Source: Neelides folsomi (lineage: Eukaryota; Arthropoda; Collembola; Neelipleona; Neelidae). Taken from it: 64,000 nucleotides of DNA. Below the pieces are notes generated by a model that saw only the letters and a list, made by a program, of their open reading frames with translations, was not told the origin of the DNA and searched no databases. Location: positions 1 to 64,000 of the forward strand of contig JAQGBZ010000056.1 in the NCBI GenBank assembly GCA_034687125.1. The letters run 5' to 3'. Positions 25,204 through 37,984 of this stretch are shown piece by piece. Numbering within the stretch: position 1 is the stretch's first letter; each line of letters opens with the position of its first letter. A program made the translations under genes and the position numbers.

Positions 25204-25440
25204 TCATTTATAAATAAACTCCTCGGGTATTAGAAGATTAAGTTCAAGCACAATTGCAACCTGTTTTACGGTTTCTTGTTTTAAGTTAGAAAGCTCGCCA
25301 AAATAAAGGAACTGGCCAAGTGCAAAATATAAGCGATTAGAATCTTGTTGTGCGTTCTCGTCCTCGTCACACCAGTTGAGTCCGGAAGTAGGTTTTATTC
25401 TACATTTCCCATATAGCAATTTCTGCAAATCGGCACAGAC
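25204..25440 (-). CDS. possible coding exon, unknown protein
   Basis: An open frame ends at TGA 25204-25206 and contains LNWCDEDENAQQDSNRLYF and the helical-looking LSNLKQETVKQVAIVLEL. A possible splice acceptor (TTGGTCAG) lies at about 25440, and the frame closes shortly upstream, so this would be a 3' terminal exon. No upstream exon was found and I do not recognise the family. It may be a chance ORF. Confidence 0.3.
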   Translation of the reverse strand, partial: VCADLQKLLYGKCRIKPTSGLNWCDEDENAQQDSNRLYFALGQFLYFGELSNLKQETVKQVAIVLELNLLIPEEFIYK

Positions 25441-26031
25441 CTGACCAAGAGGCTGTTCTCAGTTAGTAAACAGCTTTCAAGAAACAAGGACCTCCACTAC
25501 ACTCCCAATTGACATTAATATTTTTCCAATAAAGTATTTATATTTAATATAAATCAACATACCATACGTTAATATTTCAAGTTGTAGTTGAAGTATTTTG
25601 GTTCAAATGATAAGCCTAATAAGAGAGGGTTGGAGGAAGGGCCATTCGCTCACATTTTTAGATAAAAGTTCCGAGATAAACTGGAGTAAGTATTACAAAT
25701 AATTTCCGCAATTGCATTCCAATTAACATTTAACCCACTTTTGCCTATTCTTCAATACCATACTTATCGTTAGTATTTATTTACAATCAATGATTCAATA
25801 CAAATTCCACAACCATCTTATACAGCTATTAATTCGTCTAAAAGTAGGGTCTAGATAGCAATTAAGGATTTAGAAAAGTATTGAATTGGCATTTTTATAT
25901 ACAATGTGGTTAGAACGTGGTAAAATTAATTAAATGATAATCCATCATATTCGTTAGGTTGACATTCTTGACATTATCTCTTATTTACATAAATAACTAA
26001 GCTTTCTCAAATGTGTTTCATAGTATTAAAA

Positions 26032-27651
26032 ATGGGAAACCTGTTAAGGCTCCTCTCACGAGACGATTGTTGCTCACCTCAGAAATACGACGTGTTTCTC
26101 GACTTTGAGAGTAAGCTCATAATTAATTCCATACATGAATCATAAATTAATAATATTGTTATAAACCAGAGATTGAATAAATTAAATAAATTAAATTTCC
26201 AGATGCTCAACCAACTGAACTGGAGAGGGAAGTTTATGACGAGGCGCAGGTTGTTCTTCAACGAGCTCATCGAATCCTTCAAGAACTCAAAGATTACAAA
26301 GGTGCATCGCAAGAGATTCGAAAAGCAATCTCGACACCTGATCCAGATACAGAGAAACAAGCATGGGAAGCTGTACTTCCGCTTGTCACAAAGCTCAAAG
26401 ACTTTTATTTATTCTCAAAAGAACTCGGTAAGTTGTTCGCTTTAATCGCTTTCTCTTTTACTTTTTTTAGTACATTCACACGTCCACAGCATTTTTTAAC
26501 AATTTTTAAGAGCGTGAGTTAACAATTAAATTTTTTAACAGAAAAGCTCGTTCCAAAGATTCTCATAGAACTTTGCACTGGCCAATTTACGCCAACCCAG
26601 CATTTGGAGAATCAACAAGCTCTCGTAAAACAATTTGCCGAAATTCTGGAGTTTACTCTCAAATTTGATGAGTACAAGGTTAGTTAAACTGATATTAAAT
26701 TTTCATGTTAATTGGAGTAATTACATAGTAGTTAATCATTTAATATTCGCAATTGTTTAAATAGTAATAATTTATTTATTTAAATGATTATTAGATGACA
26801 ACTCCTGCAATTCAAAATGACCTGAGTTATTACCGCCGAGCTTTGTCTCGTCATCGACTTGATGAGTCTCCTACAAGCCCAAATGGGAATATGCCGAGTT
26901 TTTCTTCAGAAGACCTTCCGGTCACTCCAGAACTCGCGAATTGCATGTCGCTCTTTTACGCTCAAGCGAATCCAATGCTCCGCGTACTCTCAGAATCAAC
27001 CTCAAGGTTTGTCAAAGAGCACAAAGAAGTGGATGTTCAACAGACGACGGAAACTCTTGGGACTATGGCTCAAGTTTGTCAGAAAATGCTTGAAACACCC
27101 GGTAATACTCGTAATAAACGATCATTCATTAACAATAATTGCAATAAAACAACAATGAGACATGTTATTTATTTTTATTTGGGATATTAGGATTAATTTC
27201 AAGGTACCGAAGAGAAGAAACTCAATCGTTTGTTCTTCGTGTAATGGTTGGTCTCGTCATTCTCTATGACCATGTTCATCCCGTTGGGGCTTTTGTCAAA
27301 GCGGCAGATGTGGATGTAAAACCCTATAGTATTTTTAAGCAAGAATTTTTGTTTTGATTAGTATAATCCAACAATTCAAAAACATAACACAATCTTTTCT
27401 GTTGTTTCAGGTTAAGGGATGTGTGAGAGTTTTGAAGGATCAACCAACAGCAAGATCTGAAGGTCTTTTGAATGCTCTCAGGTAAATTAAAATCCATAAT
27501 ACTTAATATAAATGATATATTTGTTTTGATTATATTTTTTTTAATTTGGATCTAATAAGGTTTTGATTGAATTTTTTTGTTTAGATATACAACGAAGCAT
27601 TTGAACGACGAATCAACTCCAAAGCAAATTAAAACCTTATTAGCTGCGTAA
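26032..27651 (+). CDS. CYRI: CYFIP-related Rac1 interactor (CYRI/FAM49)
   Basis: Seven exons give 336 residues, close to the 320-330 of the family: 26032-26110, 26203-26427, 26542-26678, 26795-27101, 27191-27315, 27411-27481 and 27585-27651. CYRI binds active Rac1 and restrains the WAVE complex at the leading edge and in macropinocytosis. The start [12 protein letters not shown] gives an N-terminal Gly for myristoylation, as in the family. [20 protein letters not shown] and [18 protein letters not shown] are highly conserved, as are the Rac-binding DUF1394 region and [16 protein letters not shown]. The C-terminal end ([15 protein letters not shown]) is the usual one. Exon 4 codes for a slightly longer serine/proline loop ([16 protein letters not shown]). 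Confidence 0.96.
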
Positions 27652-29366
27652 ATTAATCATTCCTATATTAAAACAAACTGATTTCCCATTCCAAACTAAT
27701 AATTACTTTGTCTTCACGAGTTGGGAATTTACAAATTAGTTTCAAAATAGATTAATTTCTTTATTCAATGAAGAATACATTTTAAGTGTGCATGCAATGT
27801 AAAGTGTAATGCAAATGTTGCAAGAGTTAGGATTTACTAATTTTTATTTAACGATAGTAAAACTATGAGTCATAAACATACTTCGAACAAACACCAAATA
27901 CTACTTCAGTTTTAATTTTAATTAACAACCTAATTCATAATTTTGTTCTTTTTTTACTTTAAATGCCAATGATGCACAATTTTTAATTACTCAATGAGAA
28001 AGTAATTGATACTCCTTTTAAACCCTTGGGATATATGAACAATGTTTTTGAGTAACATATGCCAAGCGATTAAATATTGTGAGAAATTGTTTGTGATTAT
28101 ACTCTCGAAATTAGGATTGGTTTAATTGTAATATTTAATAAAAATGTATAATGTATCAGTTGAGAGATGCAAATTATATTGAGGCTTTGACAGTCACAAA
28201 ATAAGTATAAAATAATGAACATTAATCATGTAAAATTACCTTTTGCACATTGACATACATATTACGTATACTCCCTAGTTATATTACAATACTTAAATAT
28301 ATATGCTACGTATGGTGTAGATTTTAATAGAGAATTCACTTTTAACTCCCAATCAAGTTTACAAATAGTAAATCCATACTAAACAAACAGCGGCACACAT
28401 TTTTAGAAAAATAGAGAATAAATTATACATGTAAAAAATATTTCAAAAAGGCGATAAATGGTAAAATAATATACAAAACTGTCAAGAATAATTATTGTAT
28501 AAATTGTGTTTAAAAGAATTTAGGCTTATTGAATGAGCAATGTAAAAATATTACAAGAGAACAAAATCATAAAACTGATTAATCAAATTAATTGAAAAAA
28601 AATTGTTAACATCGTATGTAATAATTTAATGGACTTTTAGTTTGTTTAAAACTGAGCAATTATTATTCTGTGAGAAAATTCTATTATAATTGAATATTAT
28701 AATTCCACACGCAAATTCTTTTCGTCTTTCAAGTGAAGTGGTAATAATATTTTATACATTTTGATTTGTGATTATTTACTACTTTCAGTCTGACATTAGA
28801 GAAATAGATTCTTAATGAGAGTTGTTCAAACTCGACTGTTACCAAACATGAAGATTATAGGTACAACTATTTGAGAATCGAGACGTACCATTATGTAGTT
28901 CCCAAGAACAGAAAAATTCTAACAAAATAGTGTAATGTTCTAACATTTAATTATTTCTTAATGTTTCAGTGAATTCAATAACATTTTTACTTTTTAAAAA
29001 CACAATGCATCGTTTTATTAACTTGAATTTATAAGTACAATATTAATAATTTAGTTAAATGAAGAATATTCTGTATAATTTGACCCGATTGGAAATTGAT
29101 ATTCATCTAATTTTACTTTATTTACTTGGCCATTACAATGAGATATTTAATTTTACATTCTTATACATAAATGAAATCTTATTTTGCTTACTTATAATAG
29201 TGGTATGAATATATGTAACGCTTCCAAAATCAAAAAGTTAATTCAATATAAATTGATCTGAATAAAATATGTAGTGTACAAGAACATTAAATTGTGCTTT
29301 CATTAAATCTAGCATCCAAAAAAATCAATCGTCGATACATACATCGCAGTGAACATTGTAATGAAA
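27652..29366. other. convergent intergenic region, CYRI and REXO2 3' ends
   Basis: 1.7 kb of AT-rich DNA between two convergent genes. No ORF, repeat or RNA gene was recognised; it should contain both 3' UTRs. Confidence 0.6.
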
Positions 29367-30571
29367 TTATTTCTTAGTATTTTCGTTCTCTGAAGAAGGT
29401 TTAAAAATGGCTGACCGATAATATCTGAGTTCTTCAATGCTCTCTTCAATGTCGCTCAAAGTCCGATGCGCAAAGCGTTTCTTGGGGGCTTTAAAGAATT
29501 CTTTTGGGTACCATCGCCGAGAGAGTTCTTTGATCGTGCTCACGTCAATGTTTCGATAATGCAAATGAGAACCGAATTTCGGTAAGTATTTGGTAATGAA
29601 AACTCGGTCCAAGAAAATTGAGTTTCCAGCCAAAGGACAAATTCCTAGATTCACAAATGAAACGTTAAATTATCAAAATGGTCATGAATTCAATTATAAT
29701 AGAGAAATTAATGATAATTTTATACTTTGGTAAAAAAAATCATTAATTACCAGCATCTGTATGTTTTACGACAAAATCTACGAGCATCGTATCAGCATCT
29801 TGAAGAGTTATTTTGCTTTTTCGACTGGCTTCTGTTAATCCGCTCTATCAAAATAAATCATTTTAATTCATTACTTTTTAATTCATCATTACATTCCCCA
29901 CAAAGAGAAATGTTATTGAATAATAATTAATAATTCTTGTTTTAAATATTAGAATCAAAAAATCATATTTATAAAATTACGTCTCCGTGATGTTTTAAAC
30001 ACCAAGCATCCATTGCATTTAAAACAGAATCGCCAGCGTTGATGATGATTTCTTCATGCCTCGCTATTTCGTTTAACTGAGCGTCTGTAATGATTACAGC
30101 AATTTCTAGGATCACTTCTTTGTCCACATCAAGTCCAGACATCTAAAAACAAAATACAGATATAGTTACTCTCATATATTTAAAGTTTATAATATTTAAA
30201 TGTAGATTTGAATGATATATGAATAATGTTTTATAATTATGCCATACCTCACAATCAACCCAAATGATGAATTCCCTTCCAGTAAGTTTCACGACCCTTT
30301 TTTCGTCGTTTGAACCCATTTTTTCTATCTTGCCAATATTAGAATTTCTAGTTATAGGCGGAATGCTTGCAAATTTTGACTCATTAGTATTGGAACTAAA
30401 GTTAAACCTTCGATCTCGTTTTGTTAATTGCCATTTCTCTAATTTTATTTTATCAACGCCGGCAATATTTTTGACCAAACTGGAATTAAACTGATTGTAA
30501 TCCCTGATGAATGTTGTTAACTCTCTTCGAACTACTAATTTATTATTTAGCAAATAACGCATATATTGCAT
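29367..30571 (-). CDS. REXO2: oligoribonuclease (REXO2 / Orn), probably mitochondrial
   Basis: Four exons give 285 residues: 30248-30571, 29981-30142, 29751-29844 and 29367-29644. The enzyme degrades short RNA oligonucleotides 3' to 5' to nucleotides in mitochondria and cytosol. All DEDDh motifs are present: WVDCEMSGLD (Asp, Glu), the Asp in [14 protein letters not shown], and [12 protein letters not shown] (His, Asp). [13 protein letters not shown] and RWYP are conserved. The first exon adds about 100 residues before the domain. It is basic and hydroxyl-rich and starts [18 protein letters not shown], as expected for a mitochondrial presequence, though it is longer than usual. The gene is head to head with RBM12 (480 bp apart). 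Confidence 0.95.
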
Positions 30572-31051
30572 TAAATATCTTAAACGTATTGTTAAATGAA
30601 AAAGTTAAATTAATTCTCCATTTGTTTAATTTTAATAATAATTTATTATTCGCATTTGCTTTTTATATTAAACTGGCGGTGAAAATATTGAAACGGGGCT
30701 GGATTTATCGTCACATGTTAAGAACGAATCAAAATGCTTTGTGGGAGTCAAGGGACGGGGAAAAGATTCACATAGGAAAATCCCCTTTCTCTTCTCCGAC
30801 AACTCGCCATCTTTGCTCTGCATCATTATTTTAATATTTTGATTAATTTAAATTAAAAAACACGAGTGAACGGATTAAACCTAAAGAGAAGTTTTCATTT
30901 TCAGCCTCCATTCAATTTCCCTTTCATTCTGTATTCGTAAAAAGTGTCTCGCCCATAGCAACGTCATCACTATCAAATCGAATTTTATTCCCATTTTCCC
31001 AAATTGATGATTCTCCTCCGTTTCTAGTTTGGGATTAAAAATCCAACAGAA
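30572..31051. promoter_or_regulatory. shared divergent promoter region REXO2 / RBM12
   Basis: 480 bp separate the two start codons. No TATA box was obvious; the middle (30720-30830) is less AT-rich. Both genes are broadly expressed in animals, so a shared CpG-poor bidirectional promoter is likely (inference). Confidence 0.5.
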
Positions 31052-34000
31052 ATGAGCGTCATAATTCGGCTCCAGAATTTGCCCCTCACGGCCAATTCTG
31101 TTGACATTCGGCATTTTTTCTCGGATCTTGGGATTCCCGAGGGCGGAGTTCACATCGTTGGCGGAACCGAAGGTGTTGCGTTCATCGCCTTTTCAACAGA
31201 CGAAGATGCGAGACAAGGGATGAACCGGAGCGGAAATCTCCTCAAAGACTCGCCGGTCAAGCTTTTCCTCAGCTCTCGAAATGAGATGTGCAAGGTTCAC
31301 CCGACTACTTTTTTTAATTTTACTCTTTTTACATCATTTATACATTTTAAGAGAATGATAACCCACCTTTAATATTTTGATCCACATATTGTATTTTATG
31401 TACCGAGCTTCTTCACCAGGAAGATCAATACAATACTCATTAAGAGCCAATACGTCACGATTCTTCGATTTTTTATAATTGCAACAAGTTCAACAAACTT
31501 ACAAAAAGGAAAATTGTACTAATTACTAAGAATTGAATTATAGTTATAAAATTGCAATTAATGGTTGGTTCAATATAATGGTATTGTAATTACTTAGAAT
31601 TTTTATAAAGTCAATTTTATTCTAATAGAATTTTCACTTATTTATTAATTTTGTATTCTTGTATTCCCAAATGAGTCCCTTGTCCCTTTATCAGTCGTTT
31701 AGCCCGGTTTAGTTTATCAATATTAAATCAATGCCGCAATTGTTAAAGATTCAATCTAATGAACTCAAAGACTGACTTAAGGATTTAAAATCCTTAAAAA
31801 CAATTTATTACTCTTGGTTTTCACTTTCAACATAAAGATCATTAATTTATTTAATAAGTAGGTGCATAATCTATTCATGACTCAATTCGCAATTCACAAT
31901 CAACGTCTCGAGTTTGACTCTGCGAATTATTTTCTATTAAATATTTGTATGAGAATTACAAATATTATGTTGTAAATAATTACGTGATGGCAGGATGCAA
32001 GTAATTAAGAATTTAAAAATATAATGAATAATTAGCATGCATGTCGCAAAAAATTTAAGAAATGAGCTCAATTCTATCAATGGTTCCGGACGAGTTTTAG
32101 ATTATAAAATCTATAACCCTCTTCCCAATTTTCCCATTAATTATATAATTGACATTTGTAAATCTCCAATCTCCTTAAGATATTCCCTCATCATTTCTTC
32201 ATGTCTTCAATGTATGGACCGAGGTCCTTGACTCCACAACCTCGATTCAAATATGTAAACAATGAAATGTTTCAAAAGGCGTAAATCTGCAAAAATGCGA
32301 AACTCTGCGAACGGGTCAGAAAAAAGATGAAATTCGCGGGAATTATTCACCCAAGTTACAAAATCTCTTTCAAACAATTTCTTTCATTTCCAAAACCTCC
32401 AATTCCAATCTTCAGCAAATTCCTCCATCCATTGCCATCATTTCCAAACTCCACAATTTCGTTTGTGTTTTTGGAATTTGGAGCTTGGGATTATTTCCTT
32501 TTATAATATTTTTATCAGTTGGTTTGTTTCTCATTTAGTTCAGGATTGGAAACTGCGACTATTTAGATTTCTTTCTTTCGCTAACATTCCTTTTCTTATG
32601 GATGTTATTTTATTATAATTAGGGTTAAATTACTTAATTTGTTAACGAATGCCAATTTAATAATAGAGGATTGGCAATTTGGCGAGAGAAAAAACTGAGA
32701 GTTTCAATTTATCCTTCTTTCCCTTGAGAATCCCAAATTCCGATTAGAAGTCTTAAATGAGGAAAGTCGGAATTCGACCTCCCGCCCCGGGTCGGACGGA
32801 AGAAGACATTTCTTTAATTAAGTATAAAATAGACAAGGAGAAAGAGGAGGAATGGGGATCCCTTGTGCAAGTGTTCATAGAATTGGTAAAATTCCACGAA
32901 TATAAAATTTGCATGCCTTTTCACGGGCATACCTAATTATATTTAAAATGCTCATTTAAGTCATTTAAAATATAAATTACATCATGAATGATAAAATATG
33001 GACTTTGACTCGAGAGATAATTTAATTAATTGCGGCTTGAATTTACATCCAGCTAGCTACAAATCGAGCTACAAACCTACAATGAAATTAAATTTAATAT
33101 ATAAACTAATAAAATATTTAATTAAGTTGAAATAATTAAGCTGGGTGATGTTTCCGCTTATAAATGTGAGAATGGTGTGATTTGTGGGTTTAGGTAATTG
33201 AGCAAGCCCGGCAGCAGTCCCTGAATCTCGGTCCGACCACGAATTCTCCAATTACTCACGAGGAACCCCCTCAACAAGTCATCCTGCCACCGATTCATCA
33301 TCACCATCAGCAGCCACCTCAACAGCAACAACAACAACAACCGCCACCAATGCTCCAACCACCAATTCATCAACAACAACCGAATCAAATGAATCCAATG
33401 GTCATGGCCCCTTCCGCTGTCCCACTTGGCTTTCCTCTCGGGAATCAAATGAGTCAATTGTTGTCTCAACCTCCTCCTTCGCTCCTCCCGGGTCATCCAG
33501 GTCACTCAGGTCACCCTCCTCCAAACTTAGGTTTCGGTAATGTTCCAATGGGGCTCCAGGGATTCCCAGGGTTCCAAAATAATCTTCCACCAAATATGAG
33601 TTCAATGGGGATTCCGCCTCCTCACCATCAACAGCAGCAGCAACCACCACCAATGTTGCAGCAACATCATCAGCACCAGCTTCAACAACAACAACAGCAC
33701 CAGAATTCGAATCCTTTTGGGATGATGTCAATGGACGGTCTCCACGTTCCTTCAAACAACTCAGTGAATCCTTTCATTCTTACTCCAACTTCCAACAACA
33801 TTATTAACAATGTTCCCCAATTCCCATCATCACTCAATTCGACCAACACGCCGAATCCGGCCATTTTGAGCAATATGGGAAATGGGCAGCCGTTTGGTAG
33901 AATGAATAATGTAGGGAATCAGCATCAAAATCATCAACAGCAACAACTCGGTCCGGGTTTTGCTCCTGGCCCTAATAATGTTAATAATGCATTTAACCAA

Positions 34001-37000
34001 GGAATGAACTCGGGGATTCTTGGTCAGCCAAATAATGGTTCAATGATTCATCCCGGTGGGCCGATCCACAACCAGCGACCATCATTCAACAACAACCATG
34101 ATACTAATAGTAATATGAATAAGTTTGGACCGAGAAACAATAATGGGCCGGGAATGAGACAACATCTGCCGAGTCATAATAATAATAACAATATCAGTAA
34201 CAATAAAGGAGGGTTTGGAGGAATGAGACAAGGGCAAGGTCAAGGAGATAAGGGGCCAGATCTCAGAGATTCCATTCGAGAGTCAAAGGAGAGAAATCCG
34301 CCAAAGAGAAGTCGTTCGAGGTCGCGGGAAAGAAGAGATAGGTCCGTTAACCTTTTTATTTAATTTCATTTTATCACTTTCATTCACCATTTATCAAAAC
34401 CATTAAAAGTAATTGGCTAAAGAAATGATAAAATTACAGTGCATAAATACATAATGACGACGACGGCCTTATTGCTATACATAAAATATACATGGTATAT
34501 TTATTATCTAATTAATGTACCATATATTTTTATTTTATTTTAGGATAAATATTTGATAAATGAATTCATTGATGATGCTAATGTGCATAAGGATGAAATA
34601 TTAGATAAATAATGTTTAACAATTTGGCTGTAGCCGGCATATGTATTTAATATAAAAAGAAAACGAGCAATATGTGAATAAATATATAAAATCATCTATG
34701 GAATTTATTAGGACTCGTCGACGAAGCCGAAGTCGTGAACGAAGCCGTGAGAAGAAAAGGGTTAGGGGAAGAAATTCAAGGAGTCGATCGAGAAGTCGAG
34801 AGAGGAATAATGTTAATGATAGGAGACCTTTAAGATATTTTGACAAAAGACCTGATTCAACTTACCGAAGGAGAAGCGATTCATCTCCCGAAAAATCCGC
34901 TTCCATTGAGAGCTTAGGAAAAAATTCTGGAAGATCGGATAGGAGAGATTCTGACTCAAATTCCGAAGAGTTCCCATGTGTCAAACTTTCGGGTCTCCCC
35001 AAAGACGTCTCATTTAGAGAGGTATAATATTTAATTATTTAAGTAGCAATATTTAAATTAATTAAGCCAATAGCTAAATAATGTTATTACAGTTTCATTA
35101 ATTATTAATTTACTAATTTTTTAGTTACCCTTAAAAGTAAATTATTGTTTAACTTTGCTAAATGCTATGCCCCTTATTCCAGATTCGTGAGTTTGTTCGA
35201 GTCGAAATTGAAGGTGGGGTTGAAGGTGTCACAAGGAATTTCGAAAATTGTTTTGCGTTCATCAAATTGTGCAAACCTTCCGATTTCATTAAAGTTTATC
35301 GTAACAATGGGAGAAAACTCCGAAGTGGGACAATTGCTGTTGAAGGAATTTCACTCGAACGATGGGAAGAAGAACGCATTATTGGGGAAAGAAGTCCAAA
35401 GAAAATGGATAAAGATGCAAGAGCCGATCGTCGTGCTTCCCGTAAAATCAATCATTAATTTAAAACAATTATTAATTAACCTCATGAAATTTCATTTAAC
35501 ATTTAACAACAAACTCCGTATACCTATAAATTCGATTTCTAGTGAATTTTAATATTTATGTAATTTAAATTTAATTTCAACAGGGTTCAGCGCCAATGAA
35601 AAAGAAACCAACAGTATTTGCATTAAAGGTCTTCCTCCCTTAATTACAGACAAAGATGTGGCTGAAAGACTATTGAGAGATTTTCCTTATCGTGAACTCA
35701 TTTTGGTTCCTCCGAGATCTGGTCAATTAACGGCTGTCGCATATGTAGTCTTTGAATCTTCACAATTGGCAGGGTTGGTAATTGAGTCTGTGATTCGATC
35801 TACTGAAGGAGTTTCATTCGGACTCACTGCCGAATTCACAGATATTCAACAAGTAATCAATGCAAGGATTGATGGGAAACGAACTTATGTTGGTGATGAA
35901 GAAAAGGTCAAACCACTCTTTGACCTCGACATTGGACTAGTAATATATTTTACATTTGGGAATTTTTTTAATCTAATTTGGAAATTTTTTAATAATCTAA
36001 ATAAAATTAAATGATTAATTGTTTAAATGATTTTAAATAAAAAAGATAATTGGCATTTGAAAGATCTCTAATAATTATTTTATTCAGGATTCGGAAGCAA
36101 CAAGTGTGATGATGCGCGGATTACCACCGAATGTGAATGACCGAGATGTTGTCGACTTCTTTTCAGACATCGGTCTCATTCCAATGAACGTTCAAATCCT
36201 TACAGATTCAATGGGATGTGAAAATGGTCAAGTGATTTGCGAATTCTCTGACTCTGGTAAAGCCAGACGAGCAACGACCAAAGACGGGATGATGTATGGA
36301 AGGGCTACGATCAATGTGAGTCTTCATGGTGCGCCTGAACGAAAGACCTACTATGGAGGAAACATTAGCAATAACAATATTAGTAATAGTAATCAGGGGA
36401 ATTTTCCTCCACGAACTCCGAAATTCGAACAACGTGGGCCATCATTGTTGGGTCAAAGACCTCAAAGATTTCAAAACGCATCCCCAAATCCTTTTATTCA
36501 GAATATGAATGGTCAAGCCAATGGGCCTGGACCAAGGCCGAGAATTCGTACATCGAATCCAAGAGTTTTTTCGAATGATCGAGATGAGCGTGGGCCTGGA
36601 AGAAGGCAAAATGAAGAAGAATCTAATTTGTTCAATAATCCAGGTAATTAATTAACTATAATCCGACAATATTGTTAGAAGATAGTTTTAACTATTTTTA
36701 TAATCTGTACAAGAATAATGAATATTTTTAATTATTACTTATAATAAAATGAATATTTTAATTAATTAAAGGAATATTTTTAATTATTAAAATAATATTT
36801 TTAACAGAATGCATTGTTGCGCTCGAGAATGTTCCTTTTAAAGCATCAATGGACGATATCCTCCAGTTTTTAGAAGATGTTCTCAAGACACGAATTCCAA
36901 GGGATCGAATCATCCGAAGGTATAATGAGATGAAGCAAGCGACCGGAGACGCCAGAGTTGCCTTTAATTCACCTTATGAAGCGTCTCAAGCTCATTCAAG

Positions 37001-37061
37001 ACTCCTTGGAAGTGCCATGTGGGGAAGACAAATCACCGTGAATATCTTGAACCATTTCTAA
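31052..37061 (+). CDS. RBM12: RNA-binding protein 12 (RBM12/SWAN, fly swan) with five RRMs
   Basis: Seven exons give 1041 residues: 31052-31294, 33194-34341, 34712-35021, 35183-35441, 35584-35939, 36088-36643 and 36808-37061. RRM1 (MSVIIRLQNLPLTANSVDIR, GGVHIVGG, AFIAFSTDEDAR) fills exon 1 and is nearly the human sequence. Exon 2 encodes a Pro/Gln/Asn/Met-rich low-complexity region (residues about 82-430) that ends in an SR stretch, which continues in exon 3 (SRSRSRERNN). RRM2 (VKLSGLPKDV, about 551), RRM3 (ICIKGLPPLITDKDV, about 664), RRM4 (VMMRGLPPNVNDRDV, about 778) and RRM5 (CIVALENVPFKAS, about 959-1041) follow. Exon 1 is separated by a 1.9-kb intron without exons. Human RBM12 has 932 residues and no SR block of this size. 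Confidence 0.95.
31295..33193 (+). other. 1.9-kb first intron of RBM12
   Basis: No exon recognised. A more GC-rich stretch near 32740-32880 (CCCGCCCCGGGTCGGACGG) stands out; it could be an internal promoter or enhancer. Confidence 0.45.
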
Positions 37062-37984
37062 TGAATCCGCTTCCTACATCAATAGCTTAAGAATTTACCA
37101 TTATAACAAAGCATCAAATTACATTTTTATGTACCATCTTATAGAGTTTATACAGATTTTAAGAAATTTTAACCATAATTTTATAAACATCACTTAAATA
37201 CAATTAAGCATAATTTTAGTATGTATTAGGTTAGGGGTATTGTGAAAATGTTATTGTGGAAATGTGTATTTATTATCTAAATTAATTATTCGTTAAAGAT
37301 ATTTTTGTCACAACTATTAAACAATTTTAATCTTCCATATACTCTCTCTTAAGTTTTTAATCTAGGTTATTAAAATCTACTTCTTCTGAATCGTCATCTT
37401 TAAATGATCAATTACGAGTTGATGGTTGTATTTATTTAAATAGTAAAAATGGTAAATATTTTATACATTGGAAATAAATGTTCTAAATGTAAATTCTAAG
37501 AGACTTCGTTTTAACGCGATGATATCAAATGAATAAACAAGAATTTTTATTCGAACTTTCTTTTCTTGCCTCCATTATTAACATACTTATTTTAATGAAT
37601 TTAAATGATGGAATTGATGATTGCAAATAATTAAATTTAAAAATTTTTGTTTTATTTAAACCTTAAGTTATAAATTAGCATTTTATTAACTCAACAATTG
37701 GTGATTACTGAAGTAATGTATTAAATATAAAGTTGGTTAAAACCTACAATCTAAAACCGGAATTAAATTCAATTATTACAAATTTATTAAAGTTAGGCTA
37801 TAAATTTTAGGTAAATACTTGATTATTAATGATTATAATTATAATGCACAAAGTAACAATCATATGTATAATCCATGGATGAATCATACTATTATAAACA
37901 TTACACAAAATGTAATTCTGAAAAAATTAAATATTTCCTTTTGCATAATTGATTGAAGCGGACGGCATTCAAATCCAAGTGAAA
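37062..37984. other. convergent intergenic region RBM12 / AP-1 gamma
   Basis: AT-rich, no ORF; expected to hold the 3' UTRs of both genes. Confidence 0.6.

Noticed and set aside
33402-33755. 117-codon minus-strand ORF
   Set aside because: It is antisense to the repetitive Gln/Pro exon of RBM12, whose low complexity opens other frames.
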